Source: Verrucomicrobiales bacterium
GTDB taxonomy: Bacteria > Verrucomicrobiota > Verrucomicrobiia > Verrucomicrobiales > DEV007
Assembly (NCBI GenBank): GCA_016795385.1
Contig: JAEUHI010000037.1
Location: forward strand, 1 to 64,000
Length of the DNA stretch: 64,000 nt
Direction: 5' to 3'
Positions 1-10,195 of the stretch are shown one piece after another. Under the pieces are notes generated by a model. The model searched no databases and had not been told where the DNA came from. It saw nothing but the letters and a program-made list of their open reading frames with translations. Positions within the stretch are counted from its first letter, which is position 1. Each line of letters starts with the position of its first letter. Both the position numbers and the translations under genes were made by a program.

Positions 1-2
1 AA

Positions 3-107
3 CTCTTCGCCTACATTGATGCCTACTACAACACGCGCCGGCGACATTCCTCTCTCGATTACCAGACCCCGGCCAATTTCGAGGCCAAACTCAACTCACC
101 AAAATAA
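3..107 (+). CDS. IS3-family transposase (OrfB), C-terminal end only
   Basis: A reading frame open at the left window edge ends with a TAA at 105-107. Its last residues contain YYNTRRRHSSLDYQTPA followed by NFE, the hallmark end of the DDE integrase core of IS3-family OrfB proteins (family form: YN..RRHSALGY.SPA.FE). Only about 34 residues lie in the window. The catalytic D,D,E residues and OrfA would be upstream, so intactness cannot be judged. Confidence 0.8.
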   Translation, partial: LFAYIDAYYNTRRRHSSLDYQTPANFEAKLNSPK

Positions 108-115
108 ACAACACC

Positions 116-139
116 GGTCCAAAAATCAGTGGCATCTCA
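116..139. repeat. candidate right terminal inverted repeat of the IS3-family element
   Basis: The 24 bases just after the transposase stop, read on the minus strand, begin TGAGATGCCACTG and end TTTTTGGACC. A TGA/TCA end with an A/T-rich block and a GGAC core is typical of IS3-family ends. The left end is outside the window, so the repeat and any target duplication cannot be confirmed. Confidence 0.4.
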
Positions 140-392
140 TCTCTCGTGCGCGAGAATTCCGCCATCTGAGCTTCTCCCGCTACTTGAAGAGCGAGTTGCA
201 GAAAGAGTGGAAGAAACGATTCGAAAGCAGCCCTGCTTAAGGAAACCTACGGATCAGCTTCCGAGTGAGGATGAGATCGCCGCTTTGCGTGTCTTCCACT
301 CCAAGGAATACGAGGATTTGGTGGCTTTGCTCTCCTGCCACGCGGAATACAACCTGACGGTCTTTTTTGACGTTTCCGATGATCAAAGATAA
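129..392 (+). pseudogene. hypothetical protein fragment next to the IS end
   Basis: This frame is open from a GTG at 129, which would lie inside the presumed IS end, to a stop at 390-392 (87 codons). From about residue 12 it reads like a real C-terminal segment: an acidic/basic amphipathic stretch (LLPLLEERVAERVEETIRKQ) followed by DEIAALRVFHSKEYEDLVAL. I do not recognise the family. The likely explanation is that the IS inserted into or next to this gene and removed its 5' part. It could also be a short intact gene with a start at 129. It is followed by the hipBA control region. Confidence 0.35.
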
Positions 393-673
393 GGAGAACT
401 CCCAAGATAGCAGGTGAGCTTGCCTCACTGCTATCCGTTGTTGGACGGGCCCGCGGTGGAGTCAGGGGCGCAGTGACTCCGGCTCTTGCGGATTCGATTT
501 TTCGTTGAGCCTCAACCCGTTGGCGTGATAGCCGGAGTTCGAATGTCCGCTTGAGGCTCTTTGCGGGAGCCATGAGCTTGGCGCCGCTGGCGCGAAGCTC
601 ATGAATCGGAGATCCAGGCGGCGGTTTGGAAGGGTGCAGAGCGTTCCGGGCCCGAAGCGTCATGTGATTCATT
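393..673. other. gene-free stretch upstream of hipBA
   Basis: No coding frame is convincing here. The one structure seen is an inverted repeat, CATGAGCTT at 571-579 and AAGCTCATG at 595-603, enclosing a GC-rich loop with a GGCGCC core. It could be a hairpin or terminator-like structure but has no U-tract. The hipBA operator array begins at 674. Confidence 0.4.
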
Positions 674-736
674 CGATCGCATAGACAGATTCTTTTTATC
701 CGATCGCATAGAATAATTTCTTGTATGCGATCGCAT
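674..736 (+). promoter_or_regulatory. triple operator array of hipBA
   Basis: Three copies of CGATCGCAT begin at 674, 701 and 728, spaced exactly 27 bp apart. The first two extend to CGATCGCATAGA. The core GCGATCGC/ATGCGATCGCAT is palindromic, and the third copy ends 17 bp before the GTG of the antitoxin gene. HipB proteins bind several evenly spaced palindromes upstream of their own operon, so these are very likely the autoregulatory sites. The intervening DNA is A/T-rich (CTTTTTATC, TAATTTCTTG) and probably holds the promoter. Confidence 0.7.
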
Positions 737-753
737 GGATTGTATCTTCTCTC

Positions 754-1116
754 GTGAAGATTCAATCCCCACAACAGCTTGGTGTCTTGGTCCGATTGGA
801 GCGAACGAAGCGAAAATGGACACAGGCCGAGCTTGCGGAACGCGTCGGAGTGAAGCCTCTCTGGGTCTCTGAATTCGAGCGGGGGAAAACGACGGCCCAG
901 ATCGGTCTCGTCTTCCGGACGATCAAGGCGCTCGGCTTGCACTTGACCGTCGAAAAGGTGGATCGGCCCACCGGGGCGGGAACCGTGATTGACCTCGAAG
1001 ATCTGGTTCGTGCGACGCAGGGTTTGCCTGACGAAATCAGCTCTCAACCGGGTGAGACTCCGGACGACGCGATCCGTGGAGCGATGAAAGAACAGAGGAA
1101 GAAAAAGAATGAGTAA
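754..1116 (+). CDS. hipB: HipB-type antitoxin, XRE-family transcriptional regulator
   Basis: This is the DNA-binding antitoxin of a HipBA toxin-antitoxin pair. The protein has 120 residues from GTG 754. That start is preferred over an upstream TTG at 721 because the longer frame would read through the third operator. An XRE helix-turn-helix is clear at about residues 10-65 (LGVLVRLERTKRKWTQAELA, then RVGVKPLWVSEFERGKTT). The C-terminal tail is acidic then lysine-rich (EQRKKKNE). The stop overlaps the hipA start by 8 bases, indicating translational coupling. It is expected to bind both the operators at 674-736 and the HipA kinase. Confidence 0.88.
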   Translation: MKIQSPQQLGVLVRLERTKRKWTQAELAERVGVKPLWVSEFERGKTTAQIGLVFRTIKALGLHLTVEKVDRPTGAGTVIDLEDLVRATQGLPDEISSQPGETPDDAIRGAMKEQRKKKNE

Positions 1117-2410
1117 TCGCCTCGTCGCTCTCGTCAGGAACCGGAGGATGGGAGAACTCGTTTACGACGAGAAGAAGGATCTCATTTCCCTGCACTACGA
1201 TGTGGGCTGGGTGAATTCCGACCACGCATTTCCTCTCTCTCTCTCCATGCCGATCGTGAAACCGGATCACGAGGACAAAGTGGTGCGTCCCTTTGTCTCA
1301 GGGTTGCTTCCGGACAACAACGAAGTGCTCGAGAAGTGGGGGAGGAAATTCCAGGTTTCCGCCCGAAATCCATTTCGGCTTCTCTTTCACGTCGGGGAGG
1401 AGTGTGCCGGGGGTGCGCAGTTCGTTCAGCCGGAACGCGCCGAGCAGTGGATTGCAGGGAAGGCTCCACATCGGATCAATTGGATCACCCAAGGGGAGCT
1501 CGAGGAGCGCATCGGGGAACTGCTGAAGGATCACGCGGCAGCGCGGCGCGAGGAAGACCGGGGCCAGTTCAGCCTCGCCGGTGCCCAGCCGAAAGTGGGG
1601 TTGTATCGTGACGAGAAAACGGGGCGATGGGGCGTGCCCGAGGGAGAGACCCCGACGACCCACATCCTGAAGCCGAACGAGGGCCGATACGCCGACCATG
1701 ACCAGAACGAGCACTACTGCCTGACGCTGGCCCGGCACCTCGGCATGTCGGCCGCGGAATCCTGGACCGAAACGATCGGGGAAATCCCCGTCATCATCGT
1801 GAAGCGATTCGACCGTATGCTTCACGGAGGAAAGATCATCCGTGTCCACCAAGAGGACACCTGCCAAGCTCTCACGATCTCGCCACTGCGGAAGTACGAG
1901 AAGGACGGCGGGCCGACTGCAGGGGACATCTTTGGGCTGATCCGCGACTACTCCAGCGCCGCGTACGAAGACGAGCTCCGATTCCTCAAAGCCCTGATCT
2001 TCAACTGGCTGATCAAGGGTACGGATGCCCATGCGAAAAATTTTGGATTCTTCATCGCGGAGGGACCTCAGGTCCGGCTCGCGCCGCTCTACGACGTCGC
2101 GTCCTTCATTCCTTACGAGAAGCCGCATCAGGAGCGCAAGACGCGGCTGGCGATGAAGATCGGCGGGGAATACCAATGGTGGAAGGTCGGCCCAAAGCAT
2201 TGGGAGCGGGCCGCGAAAGAGTGGAAGCTCGATCGTCACAAGGTCTTCGCTCACATCCTGGACATGGCGGCCGGAATGTCCGGTGCCATGTCGGCAACCC
2301 GGGCGGAACTTGAGTCGGGCGGTCTCGGACTGACCGAGGTTATCGATCGGTTGGAGGAAGGAATCTTGAAAAATGCCGCTTCCGTCTCCAAGCTCTACGC
2401 TCAAGAATAA
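1109..2410 (+). CDS. hipA: HipA-type serine/threonine kinase toxin
   Basis: 433 residues, normal length for HipA, a kinase toxin of the type that phosphorylates a glutamyl-tRNA synthetase and induces dormancy. The N-terminal subdomain (about 1-110) includes FVSGLLPDN. FSLAGAQPKVGL (154-165) contains the P-loop serine S155 that is autophosphorylated in characterised HipA. THILKP (184-189) carries the ATP-binding lysine K188, NEHYC follows at 200-204, and HQEDTCQAL begins at 247. The catalytic loop is GTDAHAKNFGF with D306 and N311, and LAPLYDVAS carries the metal-binding D329. All key residues are present, so the toxin looks intact. It is coupled to hipB by an 8 bp overlap. Confidence 0.93.
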   Translation: MSNRLVALVRNRRMGELVYDEKKDLISLHYDVGWVNSDHAFPLSLSMPIVKPDHEDKVVRPFVSGLLPDNNEVLEKWGRKFQVSARNPFRLLFHVGEECAGGAQFVQPERAEQWIAGKAPHRINWITQGELEERIGELLKDHAAARREEDRGQFSLAGAQPKVGLYRDEKTGRWGVPEGETPTTHILKPNEGRYADHDQNEHYCLTLARHLGMSAAESWTETIGEIPVIIVKRFDRMLHGGKIIRVHQEDTCQALTISPLRKYEKDGGPTAGDIFGLIRDYSSAAYEDELRFLKALIFNWLIKGTDAHAKNFGFFIAEGPQVRLAPLYDVASFIPYEKPHQERKTRLAMKIGGEYQWWKVGPKHWERAAKEWKLDRHKVFAHILDMAAGMSGAMSATRAELESGGLGLTEVIDRLEEGILKNAASVSKLYAQE

Positions 2411-2499
2411 CCATTTCTCCGGGAAAACAAACCGACCCCATCCAATGAATTCCTCAATCAAAAGCTGCTAGGCCGGAAGGTTCCTGCACCCGTCGAGAC

Positions 2500-2685
2500 G
2501 GAGACGCCGCTCCCGGATTCGACCGAAACAGCCGCTGAATCAGAAACCGCCCTTCAACCCGACATCGCCGTCCCCACGATCCCGCGAACCGATCGCGGGC
2601 CGCGGTAGACGAGGGCGGCCTACATCTGAACGAGGGCACCGCCCGCGTCATCCCCGCGCAGCTCGTCCTCCTCGCGATGGGCTTC
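2500..2685 (+). repeat. dispersed repeat, copy 1 (contains start of gltD relic)
   Basis: About 186 bp closely matching 5009-5208. Shared landmarks in order are GGAGACGCCGCTCCCGGATT, CAGCCGCTGAATCAGAAACC, a palindrome-rich stretch CGCGAACCGATCGCGGGCCG, then CGAGGGCACCGCCCGCGTCA. The last part encodes [10 protein letters not shown], a piece of glutamate synthase small subunit. Copy 1 has a TAGACGAGGGCGGCCTACAT segment between the two halves where copy 2 has GC-rich triplication. Confidence 0.75.
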
Positions 2686-2907
2686 ATGGGTCCCGAGCAG
2701 GAGATCGTGAAGCAGTTCGAACTCGAGACCGACGCCCGTTCCAACGTCAAGGCGGAGCACGGATCGTTCACGACGAATCTCCCCGGCGTCTTCGCCGCGG
2801 GTGACATGCGCCGTGGCCAGTCCCTCGTCGTCTGGGCGATCAACGAAGGCCGCGGGGCTGCGAGGGAGTGTGACAAGTACCTGATGGGCGTGACGAATCT
2901 TCCGTGA
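2605..2907 (+). pseudogene. gltD: C-terminal relic of glutamate synthase small subunit (gltD)
   Basis: The frame 2605-2907 reads [19 protein letters not shown], then [49 protein letters not shown] and YLMGV.NLP. This is the C-terminal ~100 residues of GltD, the NADPH/FAD-dependent small subunit of glutamate synthase, including the FAD-binding FAAGD motif. The N-terminal ~380 residues (Fe-S clusters and NADPH site) are absent. The upstream junction falls in the dispersed repeat, so this is a truncated, presumably non-functional copy. An ATG at 2677 could open a 76-residue peptide, but it would not be a GltD. Confidence 0.8.
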
Positions 2908-2935
2908 AGGAAGAATCCGATGGGTTCCGGCTTCC

Positions 2936-4063
2936 CTACTCCTGCTTGGGGTAAAACGACCCGTCCTGGATCCCCCGTTTGGAGATCCGGTCGAGGAGGA
3001 GGCGCGTCGCTTCGGTTTTCGTGCTGAAGTGGACGTAGTCGAGCTTCTTGAGCGATTCGATCACCGGCAGGGACTTGACGGTGGGCTGCGCGCGTTCGAA
3101 AAAGAGGGTTTCGATGGAAGGATGGTCACGCAGGACCGCGAATTCTTCATCACCGATCGGGGGTTTTCGGAGAGCGAGGATTCTCAGCGCCTCCAGGTTC
3201 CGCACGGTCGCCAGATCCGCGGAGCGGACCGACCCGATGCTCAATTCGAGATAGGTGAGCCGGGTGAGTCCCGACACGAGGGAGAGCGCTCCCGAACCGA
3301 GCCTGGGGGATTCGATCTCGAGGCTTTCGAGAGAAGTGAGGTCGCGGAGGTGGGAGACGCCTTCGTCGGTGATCCGGGGAGATTGCACCGATAGCCCGCG
3401 TAGTGCGGGCCATTTACCGATCAAGGCGAGACTGGCATCGGTGAGATTCGGGGAGTCGATCTCGAGGGTCTCGAGATCCCGTTTCGCGGAGAGGATTCGA
3501 ACGAACTCGTCGGTGAAAGCGTCCGATTGGATTCGGATCCACCGCAGTTTGGGAGCCGCCACGATGAGGTGGGCAAGCTCGTCGGTGAAGCGGGCCTGAT
3601 GTCCGGAATCCCAGAAGGATCCGATTTCCAGCGACGCGAGCTTGTCCATCTCCGGGAGAAACCGGAGGTGGTCGTCGGCCATGTCGGCGAAGCAGAGGCC
3701 CAGATGTTCGAGATGATCGGCCTTCGCGAGGAGTTCGAGATCCTTGGTTTCGATCTCGATTCCTTCCAGGTCTCCTCCAAGAACCAGCCCTTTCAGCGTT
3801 TCCAGCGACAACACGTAGGCGAGCGCCTCGCGGGAAACCGGAAAGTTGTGGAGGGTCACATCCGTCAGCTCCGGAAGCAGGTGCCAGTGCGACTTCGGAT
3901 CCTTCTGGGCGACCAGCCACTCGGGTCCACCGACATAGGTCAGGGAATCAACGGCCCCCGTTTCGTTCTTCGACTCGTAGGTATGTTGGGCGATCGCACC
4001 CCTCGATCCCGGGAGGATCGCAAGGCACACGGTGATCCATGCCGTCCCATTCCTGCAAAGCAT
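2936..4063 (-). CDS. exported leucine-rich-repeat protein
   Basis: 375 residues with a possible N-terminal export signal ([20 protein letters not shown], then RGAIAQ). From about residue 60 the protein is a run of leucine-rich repeats about 24 residues long, such as [20 protein letters not shown] and [20 protein letters not shown]. The TDEGL.HL phase is the form common in planctomycete and verrucomicrobial extracellular LRR proteins. No catalytic domain is seen, so a role in binding protein or surface ligands is the usual guess. It stands alone between the gltD relic and a short exported protein gene on the same strand. Confidence 0.7.
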   Translation of the reverse strand: MLCRNGTAWITVCLAILPGSRGAIAQHTYESKNETGAVDSLTYVGGPEWLVAQKDPKSHWHLLPELTDVTLHNFPVSREALAYVLSLETLKGLVLGGDLEGIEIETKDLELLAKADHLEHLGLCFADMADDHLRFLPEMDKLASLEIGSFWDSGHQARFTDELAHLIVAAPKLRWIRIQSDAFTDEFVRILSAKRDLETLEIDSPNLTDASLALIGKWPALRGLSVQSPRITDEGVSHLRDLTSLESLEIESPRLGSGALSLVSGLTRLTYLELSIGSVRSADLATVRNLEALRILALRKPPIGDEEFAVLRDHPSIETLFFERAQPTVKSLPVIESLKKLDYVHFSTKTEATRLLLDRISKRGIQDGSFYPKQE

Positions 4064-4276
4064 TCGTGAATCCTGCCATGAAACCCGGGATTGGGGGAAC
4101 CAAAATCGTCCGGGACGAACCGGGACCGTATTGCGCGAATCAACAAGGTTCCGGGTATCCCGACATCAAGATCCGCCTTCTCGAGAATCGGGCACGGGGA
4201 CTCAGCCGGAAGCTGCGGAAGGCGAATGGGGAGTGGAACGTGTTCGAGTGAGGCGTCCAGTCCACACCCGCCGCGA

Positions 4277-4774
4277 TCAGCGTTGGGTCTGCTCCGCCGG
4301 TTTCGTCGCCGGGTCTGCAGAGTGTCCGCCCGTTGACTGCGTTCCTGAAGCGTCGGCAAGCCCCATCGCCTTTCGCAATTCCTGGATCTCCTCCGCGGTT
4401 CCGATCACAATCGCTTCCGGATGAACATCGACGACAGCGCCGCCCAATTGTGCCGCATAAGTCAAGAGGGCCCCTAATGACAGGTTCTCCGCGGTCATCG
4501 AGATTCCCATGGCATCACTCGCCTGATGAAGCCTTTGGATTTCCCTGAGAAGAATGATGTTGACCCCTTTGCGCTGGATGTCAGGCTCCGTCTCGTCGAG
4601 TTCCCGAGCCCGTTGCTGCAGGTATTGGATTGCCTCCCGGAACGGTGTTTTCTCGAGCTCAACCGATGGGACCTTGATCCGCCGGCACTTCTCCTGAAGG
4701 TAGGAAGAATTGTCGGCGAATCCTGACGAAGTGACCAAGAGGGCGATACTGACGAGGCGGCAGATGGGATTCAT
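4277..4774 (-). CDS. exported protein with secretin/STN-like small domain
   Basis: 165 residues with a probable signal peptide ending near SSGFADN (residue ~22). The core (about 35-130) follows a beta-alpha-beta pattern: VPSVELEKTPFREAIQYLQQ, VNIILL, ISMTAENLSLGALLTYAAQL, then VVDVHPEAIVIGT. That resembles the STN or secretin-N domains repeated in verrucomicrobial exported proteins. The tail is rich in Gly, Ser, Thr and Pro and ends in EQTQR. Function is unknown. It could assist a secretion or TonB system or be a stand-alone periplasmic protein. Confidence 0.6.
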   Translation of the reverse strand: MNPICRLVSIALLVTSSGFADNSSYLQEKCRRIKVPSVELEKTPFREAIQYLQQRARELDETEPDIQRKGVNIILLREIQRLHQASDAMGISMTAENLSLGALLTYAAQLGGAVVDVHPEAIVIGTAEEIQELRKAMGLADASGTQSTGGHSADPATKPAEQTQR

Positions 4775-5008
4775 GGGCTTGGAGGGTTGCGACGAGGGAT
4801 TTTCTTTTTCATCCCCTCCGCTCCGTTTCCGCCGTAGGCCCGGGGTCGGTGGAGGTTAGGTGGGTAGGGGATGTTCAGGGCCTTCGCAAGCAAGAATGGC
4901 TCGAATCCCGCCGCGGGGTCAACGAATTTCCCCGAGTGTTTCGTGGGGGTCAGTCCTGGAATTTAGAATCCCCCCCTTTCTCCAATCGGGGGGCAGTCCT
5001 GAAATCGC

Positions 5009-5208
5009 GGAGACGCCGCTCCCGGATTCGACCGAAACAGCCGCTGAATCAGAAACCGCCCTTCAACCCGGCACCGCTATCCCCGCGATCTCGCGAACCG
5101 ATCGCGGGCCGCGGGCCGCGGGCCGCGCTACACAAGTCCGGTATTGATCTGGACGAGGGCACCGCCCGCGTCATCCCCGCGCAGCCCGTCCTCCTCGCGA
5201 TTGGCTTC
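5009..5208 (+). repeat. dispersed repeat, copy 2 (with second gltD snippet)
   Basis: Second copy of the repeat at 2500-2685. After the shared GGAGACGCCGCTCCCGGATT and CGCGAACCGATCGCGGGCCG blocks it has a short tandem GGCCGCG expansion (about 5106-5128). It then encodes [20 protein letters not shown], followed by GFRG, the same internal segment of GltD seen in copy 1. The match stops at 5208, so this copy has lost the rest of gltD. It ends about 45 bp from the stop of the oxidoreductase gene. The remainder of the 4775-5251 gap shows no gene. Confidence 0.72.
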
Positions 5209-5251
5209 CGAGGATCGCACCGATCGGCCTGGATCACCTCGATTCCCGCTC

Positions 5252-7351
<2,100 letters not shown>

Positions 7352-7448
7352 GTCCCCGCCATTGTGAAAGCCTTTGACAAACCTGCCCAGAAAATTCCGC
7401 GCCGGTTCGATCGCGGAGTCGCGCCCTTGCCCGACGCTTCGCCCCGTC

Positions 7449-7741
7449 TTAGACTGTCTGCCAAAAGTCCGTTCGCAAATCGGATTCGTTTTAGGGCTTG
7501 GATTCTGGCTCGCTTCGCTCGGATGTCTTTCCTAACCGGCCGGAATTCGCGCTTCCGGCGTTGCTCCCGGCGCGCCGGTCCGATCGGTCATGGAGCCCGC
7601 TCCACTTTGCCGTCGCTGTCGCTCCGCCCTTCGGGCTGCCTCGTTGGCAGGCTATGTCGTTGCACTCCATTCTCTTCGCGCCTTGGCATCGCGAATTCCG
7701 ACTCGGCCGATTCACGAACGGACTTTTGGCAAACAGCCTAA
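7449..7741. mobile_element. MITE-like element with 35 bp terminal inverted repeats
   Basis: The left end (7449-7483) begins TTAGACTGTCTGCCAAAAGT. The right end (7707-7741), reverse-complemented, begins TTAGGCTGTTTGCCAAAAGT. Both continue CCGTTCG..AATCGG, giving about 30 of 35 matches. The element is ~293 bp and encodes no protein. Inside are several CTTCGCTC, CGCTCCGCCCTTCGGG and TTGGCAGGCTATGTCG blocks that could fold. A TA flank is possible (TTA...TAA). The features fit a non-autonomous miniature transposable element. It fills most of the 7352-7833 gap. Confidence 0.62.
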
Positions 7742-7833
7742 CGAAAACTCAGGCCCCCGTCCTCCTCCCGCGAGAAAAACGCGGACGGCAAACCGATCAC
7801 CGCCATCTACCTCGCCGAGTTGAGGATCGCGTA

Positions 7834-8658
7834 CTAAAGCCGGCGAATCCGCAGATCCTTCCAGTAGACCCTCGCGCCCTCGGGCCAGGCTTTGCCCCCG
7901 TGGACCTGCAGTCCGATCGAACCCGAGGCCTGCGCCACCTCCGAGGCCTTGCCCGCGTCAAAACCAGGGTGCGGAGTCGTGGCGAGATTGAGGCGGCAGA
8001 CTTTCAGCCCGTTCACCCAGGTCTCGATGACCGGCAGGATCCCGCCCGTGCAACGGATTCGCACCTGGTTCCAATCGCCGGTCTTCCAGGCCGCCAGCCA
8101 CGCTTCCGGAGTGCAGGTCTCCTCGTAGACGCCTTCGGGCCAGTTCGCGGTGCGGACGTCCCCCTCCATTTTCAGGTCCGGCTTTTCCGGATCGATTCGC
8201 GAGAACCCGAAAGGACGGAACGGCACGCTGTAGGGTTTCGTCTCCAGTCGCACGTGTCCCACGTTGCCGCGGTCGTGATGATCCACGTAGACCTGCCAGC
8301 CTCCTCCCTTTTTGTCGGTGCGCAGGAAGATCCCGCTGTCCGGTCCCCAATCGGGTCGCACCGAGAGCTCCAGTTCGAACTCCCCGAAGGTCTCGTCGGT
8401 CAGAAGAAATCCCCCGTTGCCTGACCCGGGAGGCCCCTGTTCTCCAAAGATCGCACCATCCCCGGTGACGCCCCAGGCTCCCCCGTCACCGTGCTGTCCC
8501 CGCTCTTTCTGGCGGTGCCAGCCGGAAAGATCCCGGCCGTTGAAGAGGTCGGTCCACCCGGAACCCTTTTCTCCGAACGACCGGGAACCGGCAATGAAGG
8601 CCAGCCCGACAACCAACAGGTGGAATGAAAACCGTTTCAACTCACTTGGCCTTTCCAT
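7834..8658 (-). CDS. DUF1080 (3-keto-disaccharide hydrolase-like) exported protein
   Basis: 274 residues with a signal peptide (about residues 8-28, hydrophobic LLVVGLAFIAG). The DUF1080 fold is clear: GWTDLFNGRDLSGWH (34-48), FELELSVRPDWGPDSGIFLR, GWQVYVDHH, WNQVRIRC, ETWVNGLKV, GSIGLQVHGG and the terminal VYWKDLRIRRL. These are concanavalin-like beta-sandwich proteins thought to act on glycans; 3-keto-glycoside hydrolase activity is known for some. The start overlaps the end of the upstream hydrolase gene by 17 bp, so the two are co-transcribed and probably act together. Confidence 0.85.
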   Translation of the reverse strand: MERPSELKRFSFHLLVVGLAFIAGSRSFGEKGSGWTDLFNGRDLSGWHRQKERGQHGDGGAWGVTGDGAIFGEQGPPGSGNGGFLLTDETFGEFELELSVRPDWGPDSGIFLRTDKKGGGWQVYVDHHDRGNVGHVRLETKPYSVPFRPFGFSRIDPEKPDLKMEGDVRTANWPEGVYEETCTPEAWLAAWKTGDWNQVRIRCTGGILPVIETWVNGLKVCRLNLATTPHPGFDAGKASEVAQASGSIGLQVHGGKAWPEGARVYWKDLRIRRL

Positions 8659-9715
8659 CCTCGCTCCGGTGATCCTTCAGGCAGCCGTCGTCCATCGGCA
8701 CCCCTTCGCCCACGAGGTCGACAGGGTGGGTGTAGAGGTAGCGCCAGACCGGCTCGTAGAGAAACTTGCCCTCCGCATCCTTGGGCGAGGCTCCCCCCGG
8801 TGTCACCGCCGAATGAGCCTTCTTGTCGTCACCCCCGACATCGGCGGCGGACACGAGGCGACGGGTGTTTTGATAGGGCGGCCCGGCTTCGTCCACCGTG
8901 ACGATGGGACCGAAGGCGTGCAGGCCGATCAGTTCCCAAGACCGGCAGTAGTGGTCGGCCGTCCAGCCCCCGTCGAGAACGTGGGAGAATCCAAAAAAGC
9001 GTTCCGGCGGGGTCGCCGAGGGCAGGGCCTGCCAGTTCTGGTACTGGTCGCGAGGACCGCAGAGCATCACGACCCGATCCACCTTCTGGTGCTTCGCGAA
9101 ACGCGCCGCCGTGGTCGATCCGTGCGAGCTGCCCGAGAGGATGACCCGGTCCCAGCGCAGATCGGACCCGTCCTCGCTAAGGAAAAAATCCCAGCGTCCC
9201 CGCGGATTTTCCTTCGACAGCCACTTCACGAAGACCAGCGCCCGTTCCTTCATCCCGTCGGGCTTGGGGATGTCGACGCAGTCGGAGAAATCCTCCCCCG
9301 TCGCCGCCTCGAGCCGCACGTTGCCCCGGCAGGTCTCCCCGACCGGCGTCTCCGTGCAGACCTTGGAGAACCAGCGGTTCGCGTAATGCGGCTGGATCGC
9401 ATGCAGCCCGTAGGAGTTGAGCCTTTCGAAAAGTCCCTCGCTATGGCCCATCAGCCAGATCACGAGCTTGCCCGCCGGAGCCACCGAAGTGTCGACCGAG
9501 GCGTTCTCGAGGTCTTGCGGTTTGCCATCCTTCGTGAAGACGAAGTCGATCTCGGGATGCTCCTTGGCCCGAGGATCGAGTTCGCTGGCCCGGGCCTGGA
9601 GCTTGTAGCGCTGGGGCGAGGGGTCGGAGAAGGAAAGAGAATCTTCCGCTTCAAGGCAAACTCCGAAAAACAAAAAGGAAATGACAAACGCGCAATCGAC
9701 ACGGCCGGAAAACAT
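8642..9715 (-). CDS. exported alpha/beta-hydrolase-fold protein
   Basis: The start is placed at the ATG at 9715, giving 357 residues beginning MFSGRVDCAFVISFLFFGVC, a good signal peptide ending near LEAED. A longer frame from 9781 would prepend 22 unlikely residues. The nucleophile elbow SGSSHGST (G-x-S-x-G) lies after RWDRVIL, preceded by an oxyanion-side region (VIWLMGHSEG). An Asp and His for the triad are plausible but not assigned. Similar proteins of unknown substrate occur in Verrucomicrobia and Planctomycetes. It overlaps the downstream DUF1080 gene by 17 bp. Confidence 0.7.
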   Translation of the reverse strand: MFSGRVDCAFVISFLFFGVCLEAEDSLSFSDPSPQRYKLQARASELDPRAKEHPEIDFVFTKDGKPQDLENASVDTSVAPAGKLVIWLMGHSEGLFERLNSYGLHAIQPHYANRWFSKVCTETPVGETCRGNVRLEAATGEDFSDCVDIPKPDGMKERALVFVKWLSKENPRGRWDFFLSEDGSDLRWDRVILSGSSHGSTTAARFAKHQKVDRVVMLCGPRDQYQNWQALPSATPPERFFGFSHVLDGGWTADHYCRSWELIGLHAFGPIVTVDEAGPPYQNTRRLVSAADVGGDDKKAHSAVTPGGASPKDAEGKFLYEPVWRYLYTHPVDLVGEGVPMDDGCLKDHRSEDGKAK

Positions 9716-9822
9716 GGGCCGAGCATCGCATGACCACGAGCAGAATGTCCATTGGGAAAACCTCCGCGATTCTTGTGTCAATCAACCGCTGATGGAAGTT
9801 CCGTTTTTCGCCCCGCTCGGCT

Positions 9823-10110
9823 TTGACGCTTCGCTCCTGCCATTGGGCAGGCTACCTCCGGTTCACTCCGGCTCTCTCCACCGAAGGCCCGGGGCCGGAC
9901 CACGAGGCCTCCCGGCTCGGAATGATCGGAGAGGATGTGGAACTGCTCGAAGGCGTGATTTTCCGGAAGACGGCCGAATCTCCGCTCCACGAATGGCTGA
10001 TCGAGTTCTTCAAACGACATCTCGAGGCGGTTGTCTTCGGTGCAGGAGAAACCGCGGTCGGCACGGTCTTTCCGGCACTTGCAGTCAGGGTGGACGAAGT
10101 TTCGCGTTGA
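9823..10110 (+). pseudogene. Uma2-family endonuclease remnant
   Basis: This frame contains EDVELLEGVIFRKTAESPLH followed by EWLIEFFKRHLEAVV, which matches the N-terminal core of the Uma2/DUF820 restriction-endonuclease-like family (R.ELL.G.i..k...s..H). The downstream PD-(D/E)XK part (EPDLAV..) is missing, and the end is an unrelated-looking ETAVGTVFPALAVRVDEVSR. It is probably a decayed fragment. Upstream, 9818-9870 shares CGCTCC..GGCAGGCTA-type blocks with the interior of the MITE-like element, so mobile DNA may have been involved. The rest of the 9716-10195 gap shows nothing else. Confidence 0.5.
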
Positions 10111-10195
10111 ACGAGAATTGTTCACTGCGGCACGCCCAGGTGCCTCGCTCCCGTTTGACCATCCCGCATCCGGGCCGATCCTGTTCCTCTGGCCC

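Noticed and set aside
571..603. Inverted repeat CATGAGCTT/AAGCTCATG
   Set aside because: Short, with a long GC-rich loop and no U-tract; not convincing as terminator or operator.
4039..4251. 70-codon plus-strand frame between the LRR gene and the STN-like protein gene
   Set aside because: Its 5' part overlaps the start of the LRR gene. The 3' part (IRLLENRARGLSRKLRKANG) looks gene-like but matches nothing I know; evidence is too weak.
10031..10195. 55-codon N-terminal extension of rlmN
   Set aside because: The extension runs through the Uma2 remnant and would exceed the family length; the GTG at 10196 gives a standard RlmN.
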